Assembly: GCA_030765045.1 (NCBI GenBank)
Contig: CM060961.1
Location: forward strand, 141,302,538 to 141,366,537
Reading direction: 5' to 3'
DNA length: 64,000 bases
From: Tenodera sinensis
Lineage: Eukaryota; Arthropoda; Insecta; Mantodea; Mantidae
The notes beneath the pieces were generated by a model. The model worked only from the letters and a program-made list of their open reading frames with translations. It was not told the origin of the DNA and searched no databases. Below, piece by piece: positions 10,641 to 21,887 of the stretch. The translations under genes were made by a program, and so were the position numbers. Position 1 is the first letter of the stretch; every line of letters begins with the position of its first letter.

Positions 10641-10787
10641 TAGTATCTTGACCAGCATTTCAATCAGTTTTGATATACCTACTCTGTACTAAATTACATA
10701 AATTACATTTTCCTAGAAATGTCAACTGGCACTTAACACAATAATACTGCAGAGATCTAGTCCTTCAGGTTGATGAATGTTTGAAAC

Positions 10788-11300
10788 TACCGTATATGCC
10801 AGTACACAAGACACACTTTTCTTCCTTCAAAAATAAGCCCAAAAACAGGATGTCTTTTATGCTGGTAGCACATTAAGGTAGGTATCTATGAGCTCACTTC
10901 CTCAAAATTTCTCTGTTTTGGCTTGAAGCAATTCATTGTTAACCTCCTTGTGAATTTTGAGCATTCCAGCCACATAGAGTTCAGTGGATGCACATGTGCT
11001 GTCGTTAACGATGTTTATATTGTTCATTCAAGCTTCATTTATTCTTGTGTTTGGCAAACGTTTAGTGTAGAGATCCACTTGTGCCATACCTATATTGTGG
11101 TTTTATTCGTATATTATGGCTGAAAAGCAGCATTGCTATACTGTTTCTTTTAAGCTGCAAGTGACTACATATGCTAAAAAACACGAAAACAGGGCTGCAA
11201 AAAGGCAGTAACTAAAAAAATATGAATCTGGTGGAATCAGGAAGATATTTTAAAGAAAGTGCCCACAGTAAATATAATCTGAGAAGTGGGACTGTTAAAT
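10788..11300 (+). mobile_element. pogo/Tigger-like DNA transposon 5' end with HTH remnant
   Basis: The left end reads TACCGTATATGCC, a terminus type common in pogo-like elements. A subterminal stretch about 60 bp later (TTATGCTGGTAG) is roughly complementary to it. From ATG 11116 the frame gives MAEKQHCYTVSFKLQVTTYA followed by KKHENRAAKRQ and a stop at 11209. Downstream fragments (NLRSGTVKWPG near 11280) continue in another frame. This resembles the N-terminal Brinker/CENP-B-type helix-turn-helix of such transposases. The catalytic domain and right end were not found. Confidence 0.5.
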
Positions 11301-12422
11301 GGCCAGGTGTTCCTATAGGTACAAAAAGATTATCTAACATAGGCAGTGATGAGCTGATAGTGCAGATAATGCTCAGCAGTAAAACATGTCCTCAAAATGT
11401 TTAATAAGTGAAGCAGTAAAAATGTTTTAAGTCATCATATCTATCTTCTGAATATACTTCACATTAAACAGATAAAAATAATATTGAAAGCAATAACCAT
11501 CAACATCACAAACAATAAAAAAACATCCAACAGCCAATGCCAAGACAGGGACTCCAACTATGGCTCTTCAGTAAAACTTTGGCAAGATGAAATCCATGGT
11601 TCAGATTGCAGTCAAGACATTGCATTTTTCAAGCCTGTTTCAACTTTCCAATTTGCTGCCTACACACAGTTGGTGTGAAAGAACAATTGCCAAATATAGT
11701 AAAACTCAAGCACATAACACTTATTTCAAAAGTGTTGTTAAGATACAAGCAACATTAGTTTGGCAGAAATGGTTAGAATGACTTGCTTTCAAAAGAATAT
11801 GGGAGATTCAAACTTAGAACTAAGTATGGAATATAATACATTCCAGTCTGCTTGTCCCCTTTAATCTAAAGGTTCCAAATCCTATGCCTCTGTGTGTTGT
11901 GGAATTATGGCATCAAGTAAATATAATGCAATGCTGTTAATACACTCTTTATGCAATTGCAATGTAAGTATTGTCACAGCAGCAAGAAGCTACCTACCAG
12001 CCACAAGGGTTATGCATATACACCCAGTTACTTGCATCTAGGTGCATCTAAGGCCAATCTTCCTCACAACAATAGACATCGTGTGCAGCTTCCCTGCTCC
12101 AGAGGATTTGTTTTGGCTATTTCAAGCAGATTCCTCTTCCATAACATTCGCCTTGTATTCGTGGCCATATAAGGAGTTGACTAGTGTCCACAAGGACAGT
12201 AGATAGTAGAAATAACAGTGACAGTTGAGTAGAGTTGAGTAGAGTAGAGTTTAGTTCAGTTCAGTGGAACAGTGTCCAGTGCAGTTCTGTTATGAGTTGT
12301 GACTCAGCAGTTCAGTTATAATTCAATTCCACAGATCAGTTGTGCTTTGCTCTGAGTGTATGCAAAATGGAACTATCCCTTGGCCATAGACAGTGGTAGT
12401 CAACTTAACTTCGAATGACAAT
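11301..12422. other. Intronic sequence without recognised genes
   Basis: No element or gene recognised. Around 12215-12330 a short imperfect repeat of GTTGAGTAGA / GTTCAGTTCAGT steps is visible. No long open frame. Confidence 0.45.
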
Positions 12423-12432
12423 TATCCTGTTA

Positions 12433-12612
12433 TTATTTATTTATGCCAACAAACTTACTGTTGCTGTTTTTAAACACACAAGGAGAAAATATGGATTGGT
12501 TGGAAAATTCAATGTCATTCTGGCAGATTGTCACTATAGGCTGGTAAGCGGAGGGTCTGTGGTTCAAATTCCAGCTGTGGCATTGAATTTTTCAGTTCCA
12601 ATTCTACCTCTC
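12433..12612 (+). mobile_element. tRNA-Thr-derived SINE with deleted A-box
   Basis: A 10 bp TSD (TATCCTGTTA at 12423-12432 and 12613-12622) flanks this 180 bp copy. The leader arm and the anticodon-to-end part (GGTAAGCGGAGGGTCTGTGG) are present. The A-box half of the tRNA-like region is missing, so transcription by polymerase III is unlikely. Confidence 0.75.
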
Positions 12613-12760
12613 TATCCTGTTAATGCTTATGTAGCTTTGTAAGTAGTCTCTAGCCCATTTTATTCTGTACGAGATTATCTAATGACAAATTAACCTGTTA
12701 ATGCTTATGTAGCTGTGTAAGAAGTTTCTAGCTTCTTTAGTGACAAATCATTGTTTGTTA
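12609..12760 (+). repeat. Direct repeat pair (about 70 bp)
   Basis: CCTGTTAATGCTTATGTAGC occurs at about 12617 and again at about 12694, each followed by similar sequence (TGTAAGTAGTCTCTAG and TGTAAGAAGTTTCTAG). It looks like a small local duplication; the first copy also contributes the SINE target site. Confidence 0.6.
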
Positions 12761-13740
12761 CATTTGATGCCTGTTCAAAAGCTATATGTATTGAACAACT
12801 GACAGAAGATGCTTTTCATTGCTAATTATATAACTAATGGGACATGGCAGGAAAAGCTTAGTGAAAGTTTATAACAAAGTTCAATTTGTAAATACACTGG
12901 GAAGACTTAATTGTGTTTTTCAACTATCCTGTATTTTTTTGCCTGTATATAGGTAATGTGTTTTTTATGCTATAGTATACATTTCCTTTGATATGTTTGT
13001 ACATTTCAATGTTCACGGGCCTTCATGGCTACCCGTGAACTTGCTGAATCCAATCCAATCTGATCTGATCTAAGTTAAGGCTGCAACAGCCAGGAGACAT
13101 GCTGCAGGAGTTTGCCCTAGCAATTGAACAGCTAATGAACAAATTTTGTTGAACCACCTGCTCAGATATGTCCTGGAAAGCTGCCTACCTATTTGTCGAA
13201 GGGATGCACCATGCCAATATACAACAGCTTTGATCTTCTATGATTACAAGACCACCCATCAGGTGTTTACTGCCTTGTTGACAAATTTGGCTTTTTTTTT
13301 CACTCACAAAAACAGATTTTTACTGATTCACTTTTTGCTATCAAAACCAATCACTGTAAAGAACATCTTCATCTGTTTCTAGTTAGCTAAGTTACCTACA
13401 TAATGTAAAACTTTTAGAGTTGTGTGTTATACTTTTTGTACAATATGTACCTAAACTTTGCTAAATTTAAGATGTAGCCTTATGGCAGAAACCTAGGCTA
13501 TGTGTTCCCTTGACAAGGGACCACGATAAAATGAAAAGAACTGAAGCTATTAACAGTGAAGCAACACAATTTAAAGGTTTCAACAAATTTCAGAAACTAT
13601 AAGCTTCATTTATTTTGATATGTGCTGATAGTTCTTGAATTCCAAAGCAGACTGCAGTTTCACATTAGAGTAATATATCTTCAGTGCAAATCTTGCTGAT
13701 ACTGATAGCCATCATAACAACCTAAATCGTTTAAATTTTT
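12761..13740. other. Intronic sequence; small hairpin, no gene
   Basis: The only structure noticed is a hairpin near 13012-13040 (GTTCACGGG and CCCGTGAAC arms) followed by TCTGATCTGATC steps. It could be the end of a decayed LINE. No protein-coding signal was recognised. Confidence 0.4.
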
Positions 13741-13747
13741 ATGTGCT

Positions 13748-14345
13748 ACCAACCTATGAAAACAAAACAAATTGATAAACGGAACCAGACAGCAGTATTT
13801 CAAAATTCATCATGCAATCCTTATTTTCCAAAATGAATATCTTTTCCCAAACCATTAAATCTATGGGTCCATTTAATTGATTTAATAATTTAACCTCTGG
13901 ATTTATTTCATGATTAAATGACAAAAATGATCTGCCACAGCTGATTTATCAATCTGTCTATATTTAATATTTCTAAAATGTTCCTTTATTCTAGTTTCCA
14001 AATGACACCTGGTTTTACCAATACATACACTGTCACAATCTAAACAGTCAAATTGATAAATGCCAGATATTTTATAATTTGGAATTATATTAGTTTTGGA
14101 AAAATTCAACAAATTTTTATACTATGTTTATTTTGTGGAACCAAAGCTATACCAGGTTCTTTAAGAATTTTTGTAAATTTTTTTATTAGCCCTAGGATGG
14201 TAAGTCAAGTTATTAAAATTACAATCATCTTTTATTTTCTTGAGGGTAGAAACTTCTTTAACAGCTTTTTGATATTTAAATTTCTATTTTTATGTATAAA
14301 ATCTATGTTAAATTCTTCCTTATTAAGGGGTATATTTATTAACCT
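13748..14345 (-). mobile_element. Penelope-like element fragment with GIY-YIG endonuclease
   Basis: On minus the frame 14112-13903 contains SGIYQFDCLDCDSVCIGKTR and then THLETRIKEHF-like sequence. This matches the GIY-YIG nuclease of Penelope-like elements: the GIY is intact, the second motif reads CIG instead of YIG, and Arg and His of the next motif are present. Upstream, in broken frames, come KKIYKILKEPGIALVP and ALVPQNKHSIK, typical of the RT-to-nuclease linker. The RT core is absent. The lower end (13748-13860) matches the arm of the palindrome at 14680-14882, as expected for the LTR-like ends of these elements. Inactive. Confidence 0.75.
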
Positions 14346-14679
14346 ATAAATTAAACTATTAAAAACAGCAAGTTTGTGTGAAAAGGGTTAACATTTTTAC
14401 TATTTATGTAATTATCATTATGAGTCAATTTTCTATAAATGCCAAAATTTAATTTATTACAGCAATCTGCATTGGAATCCAAGAACTTTCAGCAAATATT
14501 AAGATACTCGTGACGCTTATAGTTTCTAAGATTCATTAGAACTTTTAGATTCACTTATCCTATTTTACGGTGAAATATACTGTGACTAGCTTTATTATTC
14601 TTCCATAACATCTTCAGACTTCAAAACTGTTTGTTTTGGTCGCCATTTCTACAGCTGCTGGGTGACAATTTTTATGGCA
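14346..14679. other. Intronic sequence between Penelope-like pieces
   Basis: Probably diverged Penelope-like sequence, since it lies between the nuclease fragment and the palindromic ends, but I cannot recognise a motif in it. Confidence 0.35.
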
Positions 14680-14882
14680 TTACCAACTCCTGAAAGCAAA
14701 ACAAATGTGTTAATTATATCAATTGGCAGTATTTCAAAATTCATAATCGGTCCCTATTTTTCACCCAAACTTTAATGGTTTGGGAAAAAATTATTAATTT
14801 TGAAAAATAAGGATCATGTTATGAATTTTTAAATACTGCCAATCAATTCTGTAAAATTTATTTTGCTTTCAGTGGTTGGTAA
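14680..14882. repeat. Palindromic Penelope-type terminal repeat
   Basis: The left arm starts TTACCAACTCCTGAAAGC and the right arm ends GCTTTCAGTGGTTGGTAA. The arms pair over roughly 70 bp (GGCAGTATTTCAAAATTCAT against ATGAATTTTTAAATACTGCC), with a second inner pairing around AACCATT-rich sequence. A single arm plus centre also occurs at 13748-13860 beside the GIY-YIG fragment. Inverted and partial terminal repeats are a habit of Penelope-like elements. Confidence 0.65.
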
Positions 14883-14885
14883 CAC

Positions 14886-16455
14886 AATTTTTTTTTACAT
14901 TTATTTGCATTCCATAGATCCTACAATTTGCCTTGGCAACAGGAACATGTTAATATGTTATACAATATTTACAATAGACAGGATTAATATTATAAACATA
15001 AAATGATCTAATGGTTACATTAGATGTTGTTAAATTCATTTATGGTATAGCATGAATGCTTAAGAAGACATTCCTTTAGCTTAATTTTGAATACCTTATC
15101 ATTACAGGTCCTTAACTCATTAGGTAGCATATTAAATATTTTTATACATTGGTAATGCACTCCTTTTTGGACACATGTGAGGTTAGTTGATGGTATATGA
15201 AGTTCAGATCTAGATCTTGTATTGATATTGTGGATGTCAGAATTAGTAGTGAAGTAGTTTTTATTTTTTATGTAGAAGTTCATCAGTGAATATATGTATT
15301 CTCCGGTAAGGGTTAATATTTCTAGGTTTTTGAAAATGCTTCTACACGATGTTCTTGGATGAGAGTGTGATATAATTCTGATGGCCTTTTTTTGTACGAT
15401 GAAAATTCTCTTTGAATTTGTTGAACCTCCCCAAAAGAGTATACCATATTTCATTACAGAGTGGAAGTACGCAAAGTAAGCTAATTTTAATGTATGAGCA
15501 TCACTGAAGGAGGACAGAAGTCGTAATGCATAGCATGCGGAGCTCAGTTTAGGGGCAATTTCATCTATGTGGGTTTTCCAATTTAGGTGCTTGTCAATTT
15601 GTATACCTAAAAATTTAGAAGCATTTGAATCTTGAACAGAGCTACCATGTATGTCTATTGCAAAGTTATGCTGTGCGGCATTAATGGTAGTAAATTTTAC
15701 AATATTTGTTTTATTAACATTTAGTTGCAAACCATTTGCATTGAACCAAGATTGCATTAATGTTGTTATGTGATGCGAGGTTTCTTTAAGTCCATCTAAA
15801 CTTTTATGCGAAATTAATAATGTTGTATCATCAGCAAATAGAAATACTTGTGCCAACTTGTTTAAGCTTGGTGCAAGATCATTTATAAAAACTAAGAAAA
15901 GCAATGGTCCTAAAATAGAACCTTGGGGAACTCCTTGTTTTATAACTTTACTCCTTGAATAATCAGGTATATTTGAATTAGGTTTCGATATTTTCACTTT
16001 TTGTACCCTGTTTGTTAAGTATGAGTGAAACCATGTTAATGGAGTTCTCTGAATGCCATAATATTTTAATTTGTCTAGCAGGATTTGGTGGTCTACACAA
16101 TCGAAAGCCTTAGATAAATCGCAGAATACCCCGTTTACATGTTTTCTTTGCTTTAATGATTCTAATAACCCATTAGTGAATTTGTAGATAGCATTATCAA
16201 CTGATATTTCCTTTCTAAATCCGAATTGTTCAGGGACTAGAATATTATTTGATTCTAGGTACTGCTGTAGCCGGTTATACATAATTCGTTCAAAAATTTT
16301 TGAGAATGTGGGTAGTAGAGATATTGGTCGATAATTATCTATTTTGGTCTTTTCTTCTTTTTTATATACAGGTTTTACAATTGAGAATTTTAGCCGATCA
16401 GGAAATATTCCATATTGTAGTGATAGATTACATAAATGAGTTAGGGGGATAGTAA
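14886..16455 (-). mobile_element. 5'-truncated CR1/jockey-group LINE with intact RT ORF
   Basis: An uninterrupted minus-strand frame runs from about 16450 to the stop at 15020. It encodes IVKPVYKKEEKTKIDNYRPI, then DLSKAFDCVDH (motif A), GVPQGSILGPLLFLVFINDL (motif B), VFLFADDTTLL (catalytic FADD), the KFLGIQID thumb motif and a C-terminal domain ending CYTINEFNNI. The endonuclease and ORF1 are missing because of 5' truncation near 16455. About 130 bp of 3' UTR ends with AATAAA-like sequence and a poly(A) (poly-T on plus at 14888-14896). The preserved frame suggests a fairly recent insertion. It lies antisense to gene 2 and sense to Atat, in Atat intron 2. Confidence 0.88.
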
Positions 16456-16757
16456 TCTATCAATAAAACTGAGACGGCACCTAGGGTATGTAGTGATGGC
16501 AACTAAAACAGTTTTGAAGTCTGAACATGTTATGGAAGATTAACAAAAGTGGTCACTATATATTCTACCTTAAAAGGGGACCAGGAATATTTTATTATTA
16601 CAGTTATATGCAAATACTCATGAATGCACTCGACTATTATTTTGGAATAGTTATTTGTAACTTAGTACTATCACAATTAGCTAGATGCACTGTGTAATTG
16701 AAAGAAAAATTAAGTTAAAATAAAAACAAAAAACCAACAGGCAAACTTTTGAATGTT

Positions 16758-17045
16758 GTTGTTTGCTAAAGCTGGATTTCTAACAATGAAGTCATTAATC
16801 CTCTTACTCTCCAACATTTTTCACTGATGGATGGGGCGCTAGAATTGGAGAGAATTAGCAGTAAAAGTAACCACTTTTTAGAGAGCACCATATTTTTACG
16901 TTAATTTTAAGGATTAATGACTTCAATGTCAGAAATCCAGCATTAGCTAACAACATATTTTTACGTTTTGGCGGTCACATCACTCTTTTACAATCCCGAG
17001 AATGTCTGGAGGGCCACACCTGTTGGTTTATGGGTCTCACCGACC
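16758..17045 (-). mobile_element. Module-LINE chimera, 5'-truncated, with nested LINE-tail insertion
   Basis: On minus, the last part of the shared module (17045-16848) is joined to about 90 bp of the RNase H LINE 3' end (CCCCATCCATCAGTG onward). It ends in (AAC)n. TGAATGTT at 16750-16757 and 17046-17053 is a plausible 8 bp TSD, so module and tail entered together. A 51 bp plus-oriented piece of the same LINE tail sits inside the module at 16903-16953, with its own 14 bp TSD. No coding capacity. Confidence 0.72.
16903..16953 (+). mobile_element. 51 bp LINE-tail micro-insertion
   Basis: The segment AGGATTAATGACTTCA to GCTAACAA is the extreme 3' end of the RNase H LINE. It is bounded by CATATTTTTACGTT (16889-16902 and 16954-16967). 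It interrupts the module of the surrounding chimera, which gives relative age: the chimera came first. Confidence 0.8.
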
Positions 17046-17857
17046 TGAATGTTAAATTCCTCTAAGTAAAGAAACAGTATTGCAGTTTTAAGAATGAACT
17101 TCCGCTGATGGGTTGAGTGGACATATGTTTAACCCACCAATAGGTTTTGGAATGGAGTTATAGAAAAACTGAGCTCTAGTTACGTGTTAACATGATCAAT
17201 TGAGCATTTCTGTAACCAGTTTCAACTGACCATAGAAAGTATGCTGCATCACAATATAATGCTTATAATATGAGACCTTAGAATTATTTCAGTTTCCAAG
17301 TTCTAACAGATAGCAATGTCCTCAAAAAATCTTTTGGTTAATTAGATTTAATGCTCCCGAGCTCTAGAAATACATATGTAGAAGAATCAACGAAGATGTT
17401 GGTTTGGAACATATCATTAGCATCATGGAAGTTGATTTATGATGGTTACTATGATGTTGTTGATATATGTGAATTCCTTTCATATGAATCAACTGAGCAG
17501 TAATTATAATAATTATATAGAGATATACATTATGAATTTGTACATCATTGGTGAAAGGGGAGAAAAGTGGGAATATGCCTCTTGAATACTCAAACAATAA
17601 TCACTAAATAGGGACTTAACAGGGGACCAGGAATGTTTTATTATGGTTATGTGTAAATACTCATGAATCCATTTAACTGTTATTTTGAAATAGATATTTC
17701 TGATGCAGTATTTGTTCACAACTGGAACATTTTTCCCACATCTAGGAGGTAACTATTCCAGTTCTTGGAGATGTGGATGCTAACAATCTGATTGTCAATG
17801 CAACATACTTCATAATGCTTTTAAAATAAAATATTTTGCACTTTATATACAAGTTCA

Positions 17858-18829
17858 TAATTTGATATTGAAGAGATAGAGATAGCAGTAATAGTAACCG
17901 CTTTTTAGAGAGCACCAAATTTTTATGTTTTGGTGGTCACATCGCTCTCTCACAACCCCCAGAATGTCTGGAGGACCACACCTGTCATTGGTTTACGGGT
18001 CTCACCAACCTGACCGGGAGAATTATCAAAATAAATTCACTGACCATATCCTCTGATTACCAATCAAACGACGTATTACATGCCCGAGATGGAGCAGGGA
18101 CTGGAGTCACTTGTCACCTCTTTTCCTATTACAAATCTTTGAGTTATGGAACTACAAACTTTGATGGAGAAATTGAAGCAATTCGAATGGCCCTACAAAA
18201 TCTTTTGTACAGAATTTCACATTTTCATCAAGCAGTTATTCTCTCAGATTCCAGGGCAGCAATTATAGCAATTACTTCCAAGTTGTCACCAAAAAACCAA
18301 ACACTTATAGGATGTTGGAAAATCCTTACTCATCTAACCGCACTTCATAACCACCTAGTCTTCCAATGGATACCAGCTCACTGTGGACTGAGTGGTAATG
18401 AGAAAGCTGATTTTCTTGCTAAAAAGGGTACCGGCAATGTGCAGAAATCAATAGTTAATCTACCATTTTATGTCGCTAAAAGATTAGTCAACTCTGAATT
18501 CAAAGGAATTATTGCAAAATATTACTATGAAAAATCAAAAAATAAAAGATGGGAACTACCAAACATTCAAACAGTAATTCCTGAGTATCCTCGAAAAACA
18601 GCAGTTGCAACCTTCAGGTTGATTACAGGACATGATTGGCAAAACATTTAAACAGAATTGGGATATATTCTTCACCACTCTGTCCTCTATGTGATCTGCA
18701 AGAGGAAATGGATCGAGACCACCTTCAAATATGCCCGGCCACTTCTAGTGCCCCATCCATCAGTGAAAAATATTGGAGAGCAAGAGGATTAATGACTTCA
18801 TAGTCAGAAATCCGGCATTAGCTAACAAC
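17858..18829 (+). mobile_element. RNase H LINE copy with 5' inversion of the module (twin-primed)
   Basis: An 11 bp TSD (ATACAAGTTCA at 17847-17857 and 18830-18840) encloses two parts. From 17858 to about 18082 is the 3' half of the module in reverse orientation. From about 18083 is LINE ORF2 sequence in forward orientation. The forward part encodes RNase H: DGEIEAI, VILSDSRAAI, IPAHCGLSGNEKADFLAKKG. It then changes frame and gives CPLCDLQEEMD, and ends in the LINE tail. The first catalytic Asp segment is lost at the inversion joint. The arrangement is typical of twin priming during target-primed reverse transcription. Confidence 0.82.
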
Positions 18830-19038
18830 ATACAAGTTCAGCTCATTTACAACCTGAACTAAATGCTATGTCACATTTTTGGCCTTATAATATGGTAAAA
18901 ATTATGCAAGAAGTCCAAGGACCAAATAAGGTGAAAATGAACAGTCTAACATTATTGGTGTAAATATTTTAACAGGGTTTTATTGACTTAAACCATCATT
19001 TTTCCTTAAAATGTCAATGTATGCAAGCATTGAATTAC

Positions 19039-19188
19039 CCTTTTCCTTCAGGTTCAATCAGCAGATAGACTGTATGTTCCGAATTTCTTAGGCGTTCAGC
19101 ACTCGTAATGGGCTTCATCAAACCCTGGGCTTTGGCTGATGCTCGGCCCATTTCGTCCAATATATCTGTAATTTTGGATGCAACATCC
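19039..19188 (-). CDS. Atat: Alpha-tubulin N-acetyltransferase, exon 2
   Basis: The acceptor TACTGTTTTAG and donor AAAGG|GTAATT define 150 nt. The exon completes a Trp codon from exon 1 and hands two nucleotides (GG) to exon 3, keeping one frame. It encodes DVASKITDILDEMGRASAKA and then QGLMKPITSAERLRNSEHTV. The Gln after ASAKA corresponds to the catalytic Gln58 of human ATAT1, and PITSA is a family hallmark. It is isolated by a 10.5 kb intron upstream and a 13.2 kb intron downstream. Confidence 0.94.
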
Positions 19189-19390
19189 CTAAAACAGTAA
19201 AAGACACATGTATTAATAATTGTTATAAAAGCTATTCCTTTTATAAATTGCAATTGAAATAGTAATTAAATTAAAATGATGGCCGCAGTGGGAGTGAAAG
19301 TGGCCATGGCAGCAACGGCAGCCATGTGACCATGATGAAACTAAATCTAATTTATAAACTAAATATAATGAATGTTACATTAAAGAAATG

Positions 19391-20480
19391 GAAAAAAACA
19401 ACTCTTATTCAACATGAAAAGTAGATCAGACTCCCATTCAATAGAAATTTTATACATACACTATAGACTCAGAAGAGCTTTCTTTCCAAAATTCAAGACC
19501 TCAAGAAGAACGTAGACCTTCCTAATTCAAAGCAAAACTTCACATACAAAGTTAATCTGACACAAACATTGGACATCACATATTGTTTACACATGACAGA
19601 AGAAGTTAAGAAAAGTGATACTCCAACTAGTGTTCTAAAATTATTGGCATTAGAGACAATCTATGCAAGATTTCCGGAACATGAATGGCTCCATATTTAT
19701 ACTAATGGATCACTGATATAAAACCGAGATGGAGTGGGGGCTTGATTCACGTGCCACCTCTTTTCCTGTTACAAATGTTTAGGTTATGGAACCACAAACT
19801 TTGATGGCAAAATTGAAGCAATTTGAATGGCTCTACAAAATCTTTTGTATAGAATCACATTTTCATCAAGCAGTTATTCTCTCAGATTCCAGGGCAGCAA
19901 TTATAGCAATTACTTCCAAGTTGTCACCAAAAAAACAAATCTATTATAGAATGTTGGAAAATCCTTACCCACCTAACAGCACTTCAAAAACACCTAGTCT
20001 TCCAATGGATACCAGCTCACTGTGGATTGAGTGGTAATGACAAAGCTGATTTTCTTGCAAAAAAGGGTATCAGCAGTGTACAGAAATCTACAGTTAATTT
20101 ACCATTTTATGCAGCTAAAAGATTAGTCGACTCTGAACTCAAAAAAATTATTGCAAAATATTACTATAAAAATCAAAAAATAAAAGTTGAGAACTAACAA
20201 ACATTCAAACAGTAATTCCTGAGTATCATTGAAAAATGGCAGTTGCAACCTTCACGTTGATTACGCGACATGATCGTCTGGCAAAACATTTGAACAGAAT
20301 TGGGATATATTCTTCACTACTCTGTCCTGTATGTGATCTGCAAAAGGAAATGGAGCAAGACCACCTTCAAATATGCGTGGCCTTTTCTGGCGCCCCATCC
20401 ATCAGTGAAAAATATTGGAGAGCAGGAGGACAAATGACCATTGTCAGAAATCCAACATTAGACAATAACATTAAAGACAG
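19391..20480 (+). mobile_element. Degenerate RNase H LINE copy
   Basis: This is homologous to the ORF2 C-terminal region at 31814-32955, from the segment matching LIQHKKLIRLPFNTW to the tail. The RNase H pieces (IYTNGSLI, NFDGKIEAI, ILSDSRAAI) are recognisable but carry several stops and frame breaks, and the tail is diverged (ATTAGACAATAACATTAAAG). The DG-to-NG change and the stops mark it as the oldest of the three copies. Confidence 0.75.
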
Positions 20481-20952
20481 AAATTCAATTCAGTGCACTT
20501 GTTTTAAATCTGTTATATCAAATTCTAAACTGTGTTTTGCAGAAGTGAAAAGTTCTATGAAGGTTAAATAAATTTCTTCAGCAGTAATACTTTACAAAAC
20601 ATATCAAAAGTTAGTAAACCCATATGAAATACAAACATGAGGTAGGTATGGTGAATGACTGTAATTACTTAGGGAAAAAATTGGCTTAACCGCATGAGTG
20701 CTTGCAAAAATGGGCTAACCATGAATTGTTAAAAAAATATGTAGCAGGTTTCAATTTACTGTAAAAGCTCAATCTATCCTCTCTAGTTTGGCTAACCTCA
20801 AAGAAATCTGTATAATGAAATACAAAGCTTATAACTGCATCACAAATATATAATTTGATTTTGTTATAACAAATCTGGATTCATTTTGCACTTGAAGGAG
20901 GCAGTGCAGATGACATGAATGTTAGCCCATTCCATGCAAGCATTCACATACA

Positions 20953-20986
20953 TATAAAAACACACACACACACACACACACACACT
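20953..20986. repeat. (CA)n microsatellite
   Basis: About 13 CA repeats immediately precede the left end of the mariner-like element. Confidence 0.9.
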
Positions 20987-20992
20987 CAAACA

Positions 20993-21848
20993 CTGGGTGT
21001 CCACAAAACAACACAGACAACGCTTAGTATGTTGTATGGGATGGCAAATTGATAGATTTCCAAATAGGAACCCCTGTCCGTAAATGCACGTTTTGGGTGA
21101 TGAAGAGTGTCGAAGTTTCAGAATAAGCTGTTGTGAGAATTTGATAACATTTGTTTTGATACCTTAATATGGAAGATATGCAACCCGTTAGCCATCTGTG
21201 TACTGGGATGAAGGACCTGAGCTTAATAACATTCCTGCACATGCACTAAACTGCTCCATAGAGTCCTTGGTGCCCATCCTACTGCATTACTTGTGCAGTT
21301 TCCAGTGCAATAGCATTCTTAACAGCAAGATGTACCAGTTCACAGGTGCTTAAATGGCCAAGTTGAGCTCCAGCATACTTTTATGTAAATGTGCAGAATC
21401 ACCTCAACGTCACATATCCAAATCAATGGATTGGTAGAGGAGAACCAGTTATATGGCCAATGCAATCGCCAGATCTGACGACTTTTGACTATTTTCTGTG
21501 GAGTTGTGTGAAGAATATGGTATTCAGCTGAGGACCTTATGCCTCGAATCCATGGAGCAATTGAAAATCTTCAAAGACAATGCACGTATTGGGTCATGTG
21601 CATAAGGCTCACCACCCCCGATATACCCTCTGCAATGATGTAGTGGTACATAGTCCAAAGACTGTTTCTAATGTAGACAGGTAGATGTTAGGTTTATTGG
21701 TGAAATGTGAACGTACAACCATCTCACATTTCAATGTGCTACAGCATCCAAACTGCATTTCTGGATGGAGGTTCCTATTTCAAAACTAATCAGTTTGCCA
21801 TCCCGCACAACATACTAAGCATTCTCTGTGCTTTTTGGGGGCACCCTG
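20993..21848. mobile_element. Mariner-like element with long terminal inverted repeats
   Basis: The ends pair over about 75 bp (GGGTGTCCACAAAACAACAC at left, mirrored by GCTTTTTGGGGGCACCC at right, with GCTTAGTATGTTGT inside). Around 21380-21520 on plus the translation gives VQNHLNVTYPNQWIGRGEPV and then SPDLTTFDYFLW. This is the C-terminal DDE-motif region of a mariner/Tc1-type transposase (usual form SPDLTPLDFFLW). The N-terminal part is missing or unreadable. Non-functional. Confidence 0.8.
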
Positions 21849-21887
21849 TATATATACTGAGAATTTTTATTACATATGGGCCACCCT

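Larger units (their letters stand above)
16575..17705. repeat. Direct repeat pair flanking the 17 kb insertions
   Basis: About 85 bp at 16575-16660 (GGGGACCAGGAATATTTTAT) recurs at 17618-17705 (GGGGACCAGGAATGTTTTAT) with similar following sequence (CAAATACTCATGAATGCA and TAAATACTCATGAATCCA). The segment between includes a LINE-module chimera. It could be a local duplication or two copies of an unnamed repeat. Confidence 0.55.
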
